Below, one piece after another: positions 33,213 to 43,550 of a DNA stretch of 64,000 nucleotides. The DNA comes from AV40 sp038230255 (GTDB lineage Bacteria; Verrucomicrobiota; Verrucomicrobiia; Chthoniobacterales; UBA10450). Position 1 is the first letter of the stretch; each line of letters opens with the position of its first letter. The translations under genes were made by a program, and so were the position numbers. The stretch covers positions 124,001 through 188,000 of the forward strand of contig JBBRNP010000006.1 of assembly GCA_038230255.1 (NCBI GenBank). The letters are read 5' to 3'. The notes under the pieces are model-generated. The model worked only from the letters and a program-made list of their open reading frames with translations, made no database searches and was not told the origin of the DNA.

Positions 33213-34366
33213 TCGCGACTGCTCATTTGAAACATCTGCCGCCAGAGACCCGTTCGACAAGCTCAGGGCAAGCTCCGGCAGCTACAACGCCAGCGGACCT
33301 GAAAGCGCGACTTGTCGATTTCGCGCGCGAGTTGGGATTTGATTCGTGTCGCGTTGCCGTCTGTTCTCCCCCAGCCCACGCGGACGCCTTCGAACATTGG
33401 TTAGCCGCCGGCGCGCACGGGGAGATGGAATACATGGCGCGCGGTGACGAGAAACGTCGTGATCCCCAAAAAATTCTTCCAGGCGCAAAGTCGATGGTCG
33501 TTTTGGCGTTAAATTATTTTCAGGGTGTAGAGGCGGGCGTGTCGCCCGCGGATAAAGACGCGGCCGGCACGGCCGCCACTACATTCGGAAGAGTCGCGCG
33601 TTATGCCTGGGGGGACGATTACCACGACGTGATCGCGGCGAAGCTCGACAAGATCGACATCTTCCTTCGCGAACTCGGTGGCCGGCAAAAATGTTACGTC
33701 GACACTGGTCCAATTCTGGAACGCGATCATGCGGCGCAGGCCGGAATCGGTTGGCACGGCAAGAGCACGATGTTGATCGACGAGAAACTTGGGACTTGGT
33801 TTTTCCTCGCCGAAATTTTGACCACGCTTGAATTGCCGCCGGATGAACTCACGCAAGACCGTTGCGGAACGTGTGAACGGTGCATTACAGCCTGCCCAAC
33901 CGGCGCGATCACGGCGCCACACAAATTGGATGCGCGCCGCTGCATTTCGTATCTCACGATCGAATTGAAAAGTTCGATTCCGCTCGAGCTTCGGCCGTTG
34001 ATCGGCGACCGAATTTTTGGCTGCGACGATTGCCTCGACGCTTGCCCGTGGAATCGATTCGCCCAGGTCTCGCACGAAAGCGCCTTTGCCGCGCGAAGAT
34101 CGACAACCGCCTTTTCGCTGCGCGATTATTTGGCGCTGAATGAAGCTGAGTTTCGCAACTTGTTTCGGAATTCGCCGATTAAGCGCATCAAGCGTCGCGG
34201 ATTTTTGCGAAACGTGTGTGTCGCGCTCGGAAATGTCGGCACCAGCGAAGATTTGCCAGCCCTACGCCGAGCAGCGCTGGATTCGGAGCCTTTAGTCGCG
34301 GAACACGCCGCCTGGGCAATTGAACAGATCCTGGAGCGGGCCAATTCGGAGAAGAAAATTCGTTGA
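33209..34366 (+). CDS. queG: Epoxyqueuosine reductase
   Basis: Cobalamin- and FeS-dependent last step of queuosine (tRNA wobble base) synthesis. The 385-residue protein contains ARELGFDSCRVAV, GAHGEMEYMARGDEKRRDPQ, RYAWGDDYHDVI and GWHGKSTMLIDEKLGTWFFL. Two ferredoxin-like clusters follow: CGTCERCITACPTGAI and CDDCLDACPWNRFA. A HEAT-like tail follows. Two oddities: residues 16-24 (RSTSSGQAP) match a dispersed repeat, and residues about 107-125 are encoded by a paired-hairpin repeat inserted in frame. Confidence 0.94.
   Translation: MIATAHLKHLPPETRSTSSGQAPAATTPADLKARLVDFARELGFDSCRVAVCSPPAHADAFEHWLAAGAHGEMEYMARGDEKRRDPQKILPGAKSMVVLALNYFQGVEAGVSPADKDAAGTAATTFGRVARYAWGDDYHDVIAAKLDKIDIFLRELGGRQKCYVDTGPILERDHAAQAGIGWHGKSTMLIDEKLGTWFFLAEILTTLELPPDELTQDRCGTCERCITACPTGAITAPHKLDARRCISYLTIELKSSIPLELRPLIGDRIFGCDDCLDACPWNRFAQVSHESAFAARRSTTAFSLRDYLALNEAEFRNLFRNSPIKRIKRRGFLRNVCVALGNVGTSEDLPALRRAALDSEPLVAEHAAWAIEQILERANSEKKIR
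33525..33583. repeat. Paired-hairpin repeat inside the queG reading frame
   Basis: TGTAGAG is followed by GCGGGCG-TGT-CGCCCGC, a short A-rich spacer (GGATAAAGAC), GCGGCCG-GCA-CGGCCGC and CACTACA. The architecture (TGTAG end, two stems with 3-base loops, CTACA end) equals that of 22952-23013. In queG it is translated as GVEAGVSPADKDAAGTAATT, between the conserved ALNYF and RYAWG blocks, where insertion is probably tolerated. Confidence 0.75.
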
Positions 34367-34474
34367 ATCCAACAGGCCTGGTTCCCGCATCCAACTATCG
34401 ATCTCGTGAACGCGTCTCTCTTGCAAAGGTCTAAACTGAGGTAACTTCTGACCGTCTCCCGCCCTGAGTCCCTG

Positions 34475-35836
34475 ATGCATCAAACCTTGACCACCCCCGA
34501 GACCGAGCCAAAGACCGCAAAAAAACAGCGCGCTCGCCGCAAACGCCAAATTATTATCGGCGTCGTCGGCTTCCTGCTGCTCTGGCTGATCGTTTCGATC
34601 ATGCTCTCAAAACGAGAGAAGCCGATCCCGGTCACGACCGAAAAGGCGGTGCGCAAGACCATTCTCCAAACCGTCTCTGCCACGGGCAAAGTGCAGCCCG
34701 AGACGGAAGTGAAAATTTCGCCCGAAGTGGCCGGTGAAATCATCGAGCTGCCTGTGGCTGATGGAATGGGAGTCAAAAAAGGCGATCTGCTGGTTAAAAT
34801 TAAGCCGGATTCTTACAAAGCGTTGCTCGAACAGCAGGAAGCAGCGATTAGCGCGGCCAAGGCGACGAACCTGCAACAAAAGGCTACGATGTTGAAGACG
34901 GAACAGGATCTTAAGCGTGCCGAAGACATGAACGCGAAAAAGACGATCTCAATGCAGGAGTACAACGCCGCGCAGGCAGCCGCCGACGTGGCCAGAAACA
35001 CGTATGAGAGCTCTCTGCACGAGATCGAGCGGGCGCAGGCGGGTTCGAGTCAGGCGCGGGATCAACTTTCCAAGACGACGGTTTATTCGCCGATCAACGG
35101 GACGGTAACGATGCTGAACAGCAAACTGGGCGAACGCATCGTGGGCACCGGACAATTCGCCGGCACCGAAGTGATGCGCGTGGCCGACCTTTCGCGCATG
35201 CAAGCGGTGATCGATGTAAACGAAAACGATGTGCCGAACGTGAAAATTGGCGACAAGGCGACTGTGAAGATCGATGCCTACGCGAATCGGCCGTTCAAAG
35301 GGACGGTCGCGCAAATTGCGAATACCGGGAAGACGACGGGCAGTGGCACGCAGGAAGAAGTTACGAATTTCGAAGTGAAAATTAATCTGGACCGTGACGA
35401 TGTCCTGCTCCGGCCAGGTCTGAGCTGCACCGCCGACATTGAAACCAACATGGTGAAAGACGTCGTCGCAGTGCCGATGCAAGCGGTAACGATTCGAACC
35501 GGCGACGGCAGTTTGAGCCCGGAGGAAATCGAAAAGAAAAAAATGAAAAGCGCGGCGCGCGATAAAGGCGACAACAACGCCGAATACGTAAACGAGCGCC
35601 AGGAAAAGGCCATGCAAAGAGAAGAGCGTGAAAAACTGGCCAAGGTCGTGTTTTTGAAAAAAGGCGCCAAAGCGCAATCGGCCAAAGTGACGACCGGGAT
35701 TTCGGATGACACTTATATGGAAATCAAAACGGGCGTCCAACCCGGTGATGAAGTGATTTCCGGCAGCTACAGTGCGATCAGTCGCAAACTCAAGGACGGT
35801 GCGAAGGTGGCTTACGATAAGGAAGCCACGAAGTAG
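34475..35836 (+). CDS. Membrane-fusion (MacA-like) periplasmic adaptor
   Basis: Periplasmic adaptor linking an inner-membrane ABC transporter to an outer-membrane channel. The 453-residue protein has one N-terminal membrane anchor at about residues 25-47 (QIIIGVVGFLLLWLIVSIML). A lipoyl/biotinyl half follows (SATGKVQPETEVKISPEVAG), then a long alpha-hairpin (about 110-195), a second lipoyl half (TTVYSPINGTVTMLNSKLGE) and beta-barrel domains (RPFKGTVAQIANTGKTTGSG). A Lys/Glu-rich insertion at about 345-385 is unusual. It is the first gene of the exporter operon. Confidence 0.9.
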   Translation: MHQTLTTPETEPKTAKKQRARRKRQIIIGVVGFLLLWLIVSIMLSKREKPIPVTTEKAVRKTILQTVSATGKVQPETEVKISPEVAGEIIELPVADGMGVKKGDLLVKIKPDSYKALLEQQEAAISAAKATNLQQKATMLKTEQDLKRAEDMNAKKTISMQEYNAAQAAADVARNTYESSLHEIERAQAGSSQARDQLSKTTVYSPINGTVTMLNSKLGERIVGTGQFAGTEVMRVADLSRMQAVIDVNENDVPNVKIGDKATVKIDAYANRPFKGTVAQIANTGKTTGSGTQEEVTNFEVKINLDRDDVLLRPGLSCTADIETNMVKDVVAVPMQAVTIRTGDGSLSPEEIEKKKMKSAARDKGDNNAEYVNERQEKAMQREEREKLAKVVFLKKGAKAQSAKVTTGISDDTYMEIKTGVQPGDEVISGSYSAISRKLKDGAKVAYDKEATK

Positions 35837-35866
35837 AACGCATCGCATGTAGATGTCGATCTAACG

Positions 35867-36613
<747 letters not shown>

Positions 36614-36619
36614 ATCGAC

Positions 36620-37900
36620 ATGAAACGTTTTCTCTACGAACTGGAAGAAAGCTGGAGGATTGCTTACGCGCAGATGCGAGCGAACCTGACGCGGTCGACG
36701 CTGACCGCGCTGGGCGTCATCATTGGCATTGTCGCAGTCACATTGATGGGCACGGCGATTGGAGGAATCCAAGTCGGCTTCGATAAAAGCATGGCGGTTC
36801 TCGGAGATGACGTCCTTTACGTGACGCAATGGCCGTGGAAGCCCGTAGACGATTGGTGGAATTACCGGGACCGGAAAAAGATCCAAACCGAATACGCTGA
36901 GACGATCAACCGAGTTATCACCGCGACGCCGAATTCGAACCTGATGGTCGCAGTGCCGACATCGAGTCTGATGCGCTCAATCAAACATGGCGGAAACCAA
37001 GTGGAAAATGTTTTCACCCTCGGAACGACTTCGGATTTCACCGTCACATCGACCATCGACTGCAAGGAAGGCCGCTTCTTCAACGAGATCGAATCGCGCA
37101 CCGGCGCGCAAGTGGTGGTGATCGGTTACGATGTCGCGGACGCTTTATTTCCGTCGGAAAGCCCGATCGACAAATCAGTCGTTATCAACGGCCACGTGTT
37201 CAAAGTGATTGGCGTGAACTCTCGCCAGGGAACTTTCCTCGGACTGTTCAGCTGGGATTCGATGGTAGCAATGCCGTTGGCGGCTTTTAATAAATACTTC
37301 AGCTTGAAAAACGAACTGGACGCGCGGGGAGAGTCTCAAGGCCAATCGGATGTGCGCGTGAAGGTGAAGGACAAAACCAAACTGGTCGAGGCGAAGGATG
37401 AGCTGACCGGAATCATGCGGCGCGTGCGCGGTTTGCCGCCGGAAAAGAAAGAGGACTTCTCGATCAACGAACAGGAGGCATTCAAGAGCACTCTTGATCC
37501 GGTGAAAAACACGATCGCCATCGCCGGCTTCTTCATCACCGGCCTTTCGCTGTTCGTCGGCGCGATTGGAATCATGAACATCACTTTCGTGAGCGTGAAG
37601 GAGCGGACGAAAGAAATCGGAACACGCAAGGCGTTGGGCGCGCGGCGTCGCACGATCCTGCTCCAGTTCCTGATCGAGTCGACCGCGCTTTGTTTGCTCG
37701 GCGGATTTATCGGCCTGGCATTCGCTTATTTCATGTGCTTCGGAATCGGTAAAGCGTTTCCGTCGTTTCCGATTCAATTTTCGTTCGGCTTGGTTATCGC
37801 CAGCATGATCGTGTCGATACTGACCGGCTTAATCTCCGGTTTTGCGCCGGCCTGGTCGGCATCGCGTTTAGACCCCGTGACGGCGCTTCGCTACGAATAA
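36620..37900 (+). CDS. ABC transporter permease, MacB-type (first of two)
   Basis: FtsX/MacB-like permease of 426 residues. It has an N-terminal membrane helix (TLTALGVIIGIVAVTLMGTA), a large periplasmic domain (about residues 60-280), and three C-terminal helices near 295, 350 and 390. The conserved VKERTKEIGTRKALGARRRT loop contacts the ATPase, and the C-terminal end is SASRLDPVTALRYE. The start codon overlaps a copy of AGATCGACA at 36612-36620. It shares its end motif with the following permease. Confidence 0.93.
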   Translation: MKRFLYELEESWRIAYAQMRANLTRSTLTALGVIIGIVAVTLMGTAIGGIQVGFDKSMAVLGDDVLYVTQWPWKPVDDWWNYRDRKKIQTEYAETINRVITATPNSNLMVAVPTSSLMRSIKHGGNQVENVFTLGTTSDFTVTSTIDCKEGRFFNEIESRTGAQVVVIGYDVADALFPSESPIDKSVVINGHVFKVIGVNSRQGTFLGLFSWDSMVAMPLAAFNKYFSLKNELDARGESQGQSDVRVKVKDKTKLVEAKDELTGIMRRVRGLPPEKKEDFSINEQEAFKSTLDPVKNTIAIAGFFITGLSLFVGAIGIMNITFVSVKERTKEIGTRKALGARRRTILLQFLIESTALCLLGGFIGLAFAYFMCFGIGKAFPSFPIQFSFGLVIASMIVSILTGLISGFAPAWSASRLDPVTALRYE

Positions 37901-37907
37901 CGAGGAC

Positions 37908-39148
<1,241 letters not shown>

Positions 39149-39149
<1 letters not shown>

Positions 39150-39169
39150 GTCCGAGCCGGATTGGCGTT
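39149..39169 (+). repeat. Short dispersed repeat GGTCCGAGCCGGAYTGGCG, copy 2
   Basis: GGTCCGAGCCGGATTGGCG begins at the last base of the permease stop codon. It differs by one base from 11132-11150. It may be a remnant of a larger dispersed element. Confidence 0.55.
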
Positions 39170-39271
39170 TAGCAGCAGCCGGCAACCAACTCGGCATACA
39201 ATCTGCGCCTGCTTCCCTTTGACCGTTCCTTCCGCTTTGTCGTACCCTAGAAGGTTCAAGGTCTTTCCAAG

Positions 39272-41128
39272 GTGTCTGCTCGTCGTAAACCTGCCAATGC
39301 GGATGTGCCGCAACGTAACATTCTTCTACTGGAAGAGTACGACGCACTGGCTGCGGCGATCAGCTCAGCGCTAAAGAAATTCGCGCCGCAACACACCCGG
39401 GGAGTCGCCCGCTCTCTTGCCGAAGCCGAGAAACTGGCTGCGAATCTCGGTCCAGAACTCTTTATTATCGATGTTGATCCTCCTTGGACCGGCCTAACGA
39501 ATTTCCTGGAAAAAATGCGTGCGGCGCACCCAAACGCGCGCGCGCTTATAATCGGCAGCGCGATTCCGGCGGATATCGCCACGGAGCGCGGAGCGTCCGG
39601 CGCGCTTCAATTCGTCGAAAAGCCCTTTGACCTGGCCGCGTTCGGCGCAGCGGTCCAGGCTTTGCTCGGGCCGTGGCGGGACAAGGAAGGTCGCGGAACA
39701 CTGGGCGCACTCGACGCGATCGACGTCGTGCTTTCACATTGCGCCGCCAATTCCAGCGTCATTCTCGATCTACGCTCAGGGACAAGAACGGGCGAAATCC
39801 ATATTACCGGCGGTCAGGTGTCGCACGCCGCCGCCGGTCGACTCAAGGGCGAAGACGCCTTGCGCGAGATTCTGAACTGGCCGAAACCGCGCCTTACTGA
39901 GAAAAAGTTGGCCGGCTCTGCTCGTCGGACGATCGCCAATTGGCAGGCGATCGTTCTCGAAACGTTACGCGAAACTGGCAGGGAAGTTTCTGAAGAACGC
40001 GCGCCCCAAACCGAAGTCGTCTCGGCGCGCTCTGGCAAAAGAATCGTCGTGATCGACGACACCGAGATGCTCTTAATTTTTGTCGAAGACATTCTCTCGA
40101 CCGCGAATCCGGACTTGCAAATCACAACCGCGCTCAGCGCGACAGAGGGATTACGAGAGATTGAGCGCGTGATTCCCGATCTTGTGCTTCTTGATTACAG
40201 CTTGCCGGATTTTAACGGCGACGAGCTTTGCGAGCGACTTCTGGAAAACGACAGGACCGCGGCCGTGCCAGTGTTGATGATGTCCGGACACGTTCCGGAA
40301 ATGAGCGCCGCCGCCGCGCGTCTGCCCAACGTGGTGGCGAAAATCGAAAAACCGTTTTTGTCCGACACGTTTGTCGATCTTGTTCAACGAACACTCGAAA
40401 CCGAGCACGTCTTCGAAGAGCAAGCTGAGGAGGAGCCGCTTGCTCCAACAATCCTTTCCGAACCAAAGCCACCGCCGCGGCGCGCTCCCACTACGCTTGC
40501 TCCCACTGAATCCCACATCGAACACCACGTGCCGACGGCTGCTCCCGTGATTCGGGTCGCGCCGACTAATGGTAATGGTGCCGTGCTCGGCCTTTTTCTG
40601 GAGGTGTTGTCGATGCAACTGACACCGCAGCTTCAGATGGGCGCAATCCGCGCTCGCCCCGCGTCTTTAACGGCTTCGCTTCGGTTGCAGTCCCAGGCAG
40701 CCCGCAATGCCATTCCGGCAGAATTAGGATTTCAACTTGGTCCCACCAAATTGAACGGCGAAGGTCGCATCTCCGCGCTGCGCCTGGTTCCGACTTCAAA
40801 GCCTTTTCAACCGGCGCAAATGCGGACCTCTTTTGAAATCGGCGGGGTCGCTTTGATTCCAAATGAAACGCGCGCGCGTGTTCAACTGACTCCCGCCGGG
40901 ACAACGCCAATGACGATGGAGTTGCGAGCTCATCTTGAGCTAAATGCGGTTGAGCTCACGCCGAGCTTTCAGGTCGCGCAGTTGATTTTGAATTGGAGCG
41001 CCAACGCAGTGCGCGTGACCTTAAATCCAAAAGCCCCCGAACAAACTGCGGCCAAGTTCGAATTGCGCGTTTTAAAACTCGACGACTCGGGACGTATCGC
41101 CGAACTGCTCTTACAACCGACTAAGTAA
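39272..41128 (+). CDS. Two-receiver protein with DUF4388 domain and repeat-containing C-terminus
   Basis: A 618-residue cytoplasmic signalling protein. A degenerate receiver lies at about 17-135 (LFIIDVDPPW; its acidic pocket reads LLLEEYD). A DUF4388-like domain is at about 150-230 (GTRTGEIHITGGQVSHAAAG). A full receiver is at about 256-375 (RIVVIDDTEMLL, acceptor Asp308 in LVLLDYSLPDFNG, KPF). A proline-rich linker and about 190 residues of beta-rich imperfect repeats follow (VLSMQLTPQLQMGAIRARP; LNAVELTPSFQVAQLILNWS). There is no output domain that I recognise. The start is a GTG. Confidence 0.85.
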   Translation: MSARRKPANADVPQRNILLLEEYDALAAAISSALKKFAPQHTRGVARSLAEAEKLAANLGPELFIIDVDPPWTGLTNFLEKMRAAHPNARALIIGSAIPADIATERGASGALQFVEKPFDLAAFGAAVQALLGPWRDKEGRGTLGALDAIDVVLSHCAANSSVILDLRSGTRTGEIHITGGQVSHAAAGRLKGEDALREILNWPKPRLTEKKLAGSARRTIANWQAIVLETLRETGREVSEERAPQTEVVSARSGKRIVVIDDTEMLLIFVEDILSTANPDLQITTALSATEGLREIERVIPDLVLLDYSLPDFNGDELCERLLENDRTAAVPVLMMSGHVPEMSAAAARLPNVVAKIEKPFLSDTFVDLVQRTLETEHVFEEQAEEEPLAPTILSEPKPPPRRAPTTLAPTESHIEHHVPTAAPVIRVAPTNGNGAVLGLFLEVLSMQLTPQLQMGAIRARPASLTASLRLQSQAARNAIPAELGFQLGPTKLNGEGRISALRLVPTSKPFQPAQMRTSFEIGGVALIPNETRARVQLTPAGTTPMTMELRAHLELNAVELTPSFQVAQLILNWSANAVRVTLNPKAPEQTAAKFELRVLKLDDSGRIAELLLQPTK

Positions 41129-41144
41129 GTCGGACGTTGTCGAT

Positions 41145-42440
41145 CTACACCAATCCGAGCGCTTTGAATGTTTCATCGACATGCTGGAAATGGACGTCGA
41201 GCGAACAAAGCCGATCGATTTCCTTCGCGGAAAGTTTAGCCGTGATTTCCGGCTCGGCTTTCACGTTGTCGGCAAAACTCCCCTCGCCTTTCCACGTTTT
41301 CATTGCCGCGCGCTGCACCGCTTCGTAAGCAGTTTTGCGTTCCGCGCCGGCGCGGGTGAGCGCGAGTAAAATCGATTGGCTGTTGTAAAGGCCTTTGGTG
41401 ACCTCGAGGTTCTGCCGCATCCGCTCGGGATAAACCTGCAAGCGCTCCACCAAATGGCGCAATTCGAAAAGCATGAAGTCCATCAGGATGCACGAGTCCG
41501 GCAAAATGATCCGCTCCGCGCTGGAATGACTGATATCGCGCTCGTGCCAGAGCGCGACGTTTTCCAGCGCGACCATTGAGTTGCCGCGAATCACGCGCGC
41601 GAGTCCACTCAGTCGCTCACTTGTGATTGGATTGCGTTTGTGCGGCATGGCCGAGCTGCCCTTCTGCCCTTCGCCAAAATATTCTTCAACTTCCAGAACT
41701 TCGGTTCGCTGGAGATGGCGAAACTCAGTTGCCCACCGATCGATGCTGGAAGCGATCACCGCCAGTGTCGTCATGAATTCGGCGTGGCGGTCGCGCTGCA
41801 CGATCTGGGTCGAGAGCGTCGCCGGTTTTAACCCGAGCTTTTCGCAAACAGCGCGCTCCACTTTTGGATCGACATGTGCGTGCGTCCCAACGGCGCCACT
41901 TATTTTTCCAACACGGATCCGTTCCAGTGTTTGGGCCAAACGTTCTTCAGCGCGACCGAATTCATCGAACATGAGCGCTAGTTTTAATCCAAACGTGATC
42001 GGTTCGGCGTGCACGCCATGGCTGCGTCCGATCATTGGCGTCATTTTGTAACGGCGCGCTTGCGCGGCAATCACGCCCCGCAATTGACTCAAATCGTCCG
42101 CCAGGATTTTGGTCGACTCAGTGAGTTGAACGGACAGGGTCGTATCGAGAACGTCTGACGAGGTAAGTCCTTGATGGATCCACCGCGCGGCCGGGCCGAC
42201 TGAAGCGGCCACATTTTCGAGAAACGCGATGACGTCGTGATTGGTCCGCTTTTCGATCTCGAGAATCTCGGGGATTGAAAAGCGGGCCTTTTTGCGGATT
42301 TCCGCGGCGTCATTCTTCGGGATCTGGCCGAGCTCGGCCATCGCCTCGCAAGCGAGCAGTTCAATCTCCAGCCAGATCTGGTATTTGCGCGCGTCAGTCC
42401 AGACGTCGCGCATTTGCGGGCGCGAATAACGGTCGATCAC
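41145..42440 (-). CDS. purB: Adenylosuccinate lyase
   Basis: Fumarase-superfamily enzyme acting twice in purine synthesis. The start at GTG 42440 gives VIDRYSRPQMRDVWTDARKY, the usual PurB N-terminus, and 431 residues. It has RSHGVHAEPITFG, KISGAVGTHAHVDPKVE and the signature EGQKGSSAMPHKRNPITSER. A TTG at 42488 would add 16 residues, but it overlaps a terminator hairpin. It converges on the receiver protein, 16 bases apart, with a TGTCGATCT word across its stop codon. Confidence 0.94.
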   Translation of the reverse strand: MIDRYSRPQMRDVWTDARKYQIWLEIELLACEAMAELGQIPKNDAAEIRKKARFSIPEILEIEKRTNHDVIAFLENVAASVGPAARWIHQGLTSSDVLDTTLSVQLTESTKILADDLSQLRGVIAAQARRYKMTPMIGRSHGVHAEPITFGLKLALMFDEFGRAEERLAQTLERIRVGKISGAVGTHAHVDPKVERAVCEKLGLKPATLSTQIVQRDRHAEFMTTLAVIASSIDRWATEFRHLQRTEVLEVEEYFGEGQKGSSAMPHKRNPITSERLSGLARVIRGNSMVALENVALWHERDISHSSAERIILPDSCILMDFMLFELRHLVERLQVYPERMRQNLEVTKGLYNSQSILLALTRAGAERKTAYEAVQRAAMKTWKGEGSFADNVKAEPEITAKLSAKEIDRLCSLDVHFQHVDETFKALGLV

Positions 42441-42486
42441 GCCGCAAGATAGATTGCCGCGCCAAACGCGAAAGTGTTTTGTGGCC

Positions 42487-42524
42487 AAAAGAAAATCGCT
42501 CCGGCAGACAATCCACCGGAGCGA
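42487..42524 (-). terminator. Rho-independent terminator after the 60-aa gene
   Basis: On the minus strand, TCGCTCCGG (42524-42516) pairs perfectly with CCGGAGCGA (42504-42496), forming a 9-bp stem with an 11-base loop. It is followed by TTTTCTTTT (42495-42487). It lies between the small ORF at 42550-42732 and purB, so purB is likely transcribed from its own promoter or by read-through. Confidence 0.85.
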
Positions 42525-42549
42525 CTTTCGAAAGTCGAATTAGCCTAGG

Positions 42550-42732
42550 TTAGCAGACCTTGGCGCGCAGGAATTTGCCGTCGCTTTGGACGCGCACTTT
42601 TCCGCTGCCCAACAGGTCAGCCACAGTCGCGACCGTTTCTTTCGTGTTCTTCGTGCAGGAACTAACGGCAAGGATAAGGTCTCCAAGAGAAAGTTTCGCA
42701 CGCGGCTTCAAGATTTGGCTGTTTTTCTTCAT
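42550..42732 (-). CDS. Small basic protein of unknown function (60 aa)
   Basis: From the ATG at 42732: MKKNSQILKPRAKLSLGDLI, then LAVSSCTKNTKETVATVADL and a KVRVQSDGKFLRAKVC end. The final half looks like a short helix-turn-beta unit. It is supported as a real gene by the strong terminator right behind it and by a plausible length and charge pattern. An in-frame start at 42756 is also possible. I do not recognise a family. Confidence 0.6.
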   Translation of the reverse strand: MKKNSQILKPRAKLSLGDLILAVSSCTKNTKETVATVADLLGSGKVRVQSDGKFLRAKVC

Positions 42733-42830
42733 TGCTTTGTGTTGTTTTGACAGCACCTTCAGTGCCTTTGTTCAATCTTATTTCGCCGGTCGCGGTCACG
42801 CCGGTTCGATTAATTTGCAGAGCGGAAGCG

Positions 42831-43460
42831 TTACTCAGATTTCCGCTTGGAAAGTCGCATCGACACGAGGTAAAGCGCTGCGAATGCGAGAACCGCCAGA
42901 AGCAGCCACTTCGATTGCCCGCGGACAAATTGGATCAGCGCGTCCGGATCTTTAAGTAAATCGGGCGCGGCATGCTGAGCGCGCACGCCCAAATAAGCGA
43001 GGATCGAGCATGAAATGGCCGAACCGATGAGCGTTACGACGCTGAAAATCGCGAAATTCATCCGAACAATTCCCGCCGGGATGGAAATCAAATGCCGAAC
43101 GCCAGGCAAAAGTCGCGAGAAAAAGACGCCCCCCGCTTCGTAACGCGCGAGCCAGTGCTCCGCTTCCTCCAATTTTTTCGGCGGAAATAGAATGAATCGC
43201 CCGAAACGCACGACTAATGGTCGACCTAACCAAAGGGACAACCAATACATCAACGCAGCGCCCAGATACGCACCGAGAGTGCTCGCCATGATCACGCCAG
43301 TCAGACTTAAACGACCCTGCGCCGCCAGGAACGCAGCCGGCGGAACCACCACTTCAGCCGGAACCGGCAACGGCGTGCTTCCCATCGCCATCAGGATAAT
43401 GACTCCGAGATACCCCCAGACAAGGACCCATTCGAACCAGACTTGAACTAGTTGATGCAT
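42831..43460 (-). CDS. DedA-family membrane protein
   Basis: A 209-residue polytopic membrane protein of the DedA/SNARE-associated family, some members of which flip phospholipids. Family features: PLPVPAEVVVPPAAFLAAQG near the N-terminus, FGRFILFPPKKLEEAEHWLA and FFSRLLPGVRHLISIPAGIV with the conserved Arg, then membrane helices. The C-terminus ends in a short basic tail. A half palindromic repeat starts 4 bases before its start codon. Confidence 0.88.
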   Translation of the reverse strand: MHQLVQVWFEWVLVWGYLGVIILMAMGSTPLPVPAEVVVPPAAFLAAQGRLSLTGVIMASTLGAYLGAALMYWLSLWLGRPLVVRFGRFILFPPKKLEEAEHWLARYEAGGVFFSRLLPGVRHLISIPAGIVRMNFAIFSVVTLIGSAISCSILAYLGVRAQHAAPDLLKDPDALIQFVRGQSKWLLLAVLAFAALYLVSMRLSKRKSE

Positions 43461-43463
43461 ATT

Positions 43464-43492
43464 GTCATTCCGAACGAAGTTGAGGAATCTCT
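43464..43492. repeat. Half copy of the 'HPERSEGS'-type palindromic element
   Basis: GTCATTCCGAACGAAGTTGA, then GGAATCTC: one arm only, without the inverse arm. It lies in the divergent gap between DedA and the ABC exporter, where promoters for both genes would be expected. Confidence 0.7.
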
Positions 43493-43550
43493 CGATCTTT
43501 CAGTGCGGTCTAGTTCAATCTGAAATTTGAAATCTGCAATCTGAAATTCT

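Noticed and set aside
34949..35848. 299-residue minus-strand frame over the adaptor gene
   Set aside because: Antisense of the well-supported adaptor; composition is typical of a shadow frame.
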